Assembly (NCBI GenBank): GCA_947631345.1
Contig: CANRKW010000019.1
Location: 1-13,825, forward strand
Direction of reading: 5' to 3'
From: an uncultured Bacilli bacterium
Lineage (GTDB): Bacteria > Bacillota_I > Bacilli_A > RF39 > UBA660
DNA length: 13,825 nucleotides
This document shows, one piece after another, positions 13,755 through 13,825 of this stretch (the first letter of the stretch is position 1; the number at the start of each line of letters is the position of its first letter). Under the pieces are notes generated by a model. It did not search any database. It was given only the letters and a program-made list of their open reading frames with translations, and was not told the DNA's origin. A program made the position numbers and the translations under genes.

Positions 13755-13825
13755 TATATTGAGAGTTTGATCCTGGCTCAGGATTAACGCTGGCGGCATG
13801 CCTAAGACATGCAAGTCGAACGGAG
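13755..13825 (+). rRNA. rrs: 16S ribosomal RNA, 5' end (cut by window edge)
   Basis: AGAGTTTGATCCTGGCTCAG begins at 13762 and is followed by GATTAACGCTGGCGGCATGC and ACATGCAAGTCGAACGGAG, the universal start of bacterial 16S. Aligning to E. coli numbering, where AGAGTTTGATC begins at base 8, places the mature 5' end at about 13755. The AGGATTAACGCTGGCGGCATGCC form is common in Mollicutes-like Bacilli. About 71 bases are present and the rest lies beyond the window. Confidence 0.97.

Overview
This window is a housekeeping region from a very AT-rich, low-GC Gram-positive bacterium. It holds the distal part of the S10 ribosomal protein operon, the complete spc and alpha operons, two flanking genes, and the first bases of a 16S rRNA gene. 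The order (rplB end, rpsS-rplV-rpsC-rplP-rpmC-rpsQ-rplN-rplX-rplE-rpsZ-rpsH-rplF-rplR-rpsE-rplO-secY-adk-map-infA-rpmJ-rpsM-rpsK-rpoA-rplQ) is the classic Bacilli/Mollicutes arrangement. All genes are on the + strand, with strong AGGAGG-type ribosome binding sites and gaps of 0-22 bases or short overlaps. TGA is a normal stop (map ends in it) and tryptophan is read from TGG, so the Mycoplasma code is not in use. The missing rpmD (L30), the AT bias and the 16S start (AGGATTAACGCTGGCGGCATGCCTAA...) together suggest an uncultured gut Bacilli lineage near the RF39/Mollicutes-like groups. That placement is inference.

Layout. Positions 1-11178 are one co-directional, almost gapless cluster closed by a clear intrinsic terminator at 11179-11202. 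Next comes an AT-rich spacer of about 300 bases with two candidate promoters. Positions 11499-12794 encode a membrane-anchored S41 (CtpA-type) protease that carries a cytoplasmic zinc ribbon. A strong extended -10 promoter then drives a DUF402 nucleoside tri-/diphosphate phosphatase (12849-13373). Positions 13374-13754 are an rRNA promoter region with A/T-tract upstream elements, up to three stacked promoters and a boxA antitermination signal, leading into 16S rRNA at about 13755, which runs off the window.

How it works together. The cluster supplies ribosomal proteins, initiation factor IF-1, the RNA polymerase alpha subunit, the SecY translocon pore, adenylate kinase and methionine aminopeptidase, all growth-linked functions. 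The rRNA operon follows about 2.6 kb downstream in the same direction.

I found no convincing undescribed multi-gene system, mobile element, CRISPR array or phage gene. What deserves a second look is at protein level: an L22 exit-tunnel hairpin lacking its near-universal PRAxGRA signature, an adenylate kinase P-loop in which two glycines are alanines, an L24 with a repeat-built Lys/Glu tail, loss of L30 from its usual slot, the zinc-ribbon protease fusion, and the stacked rRNA promoters.
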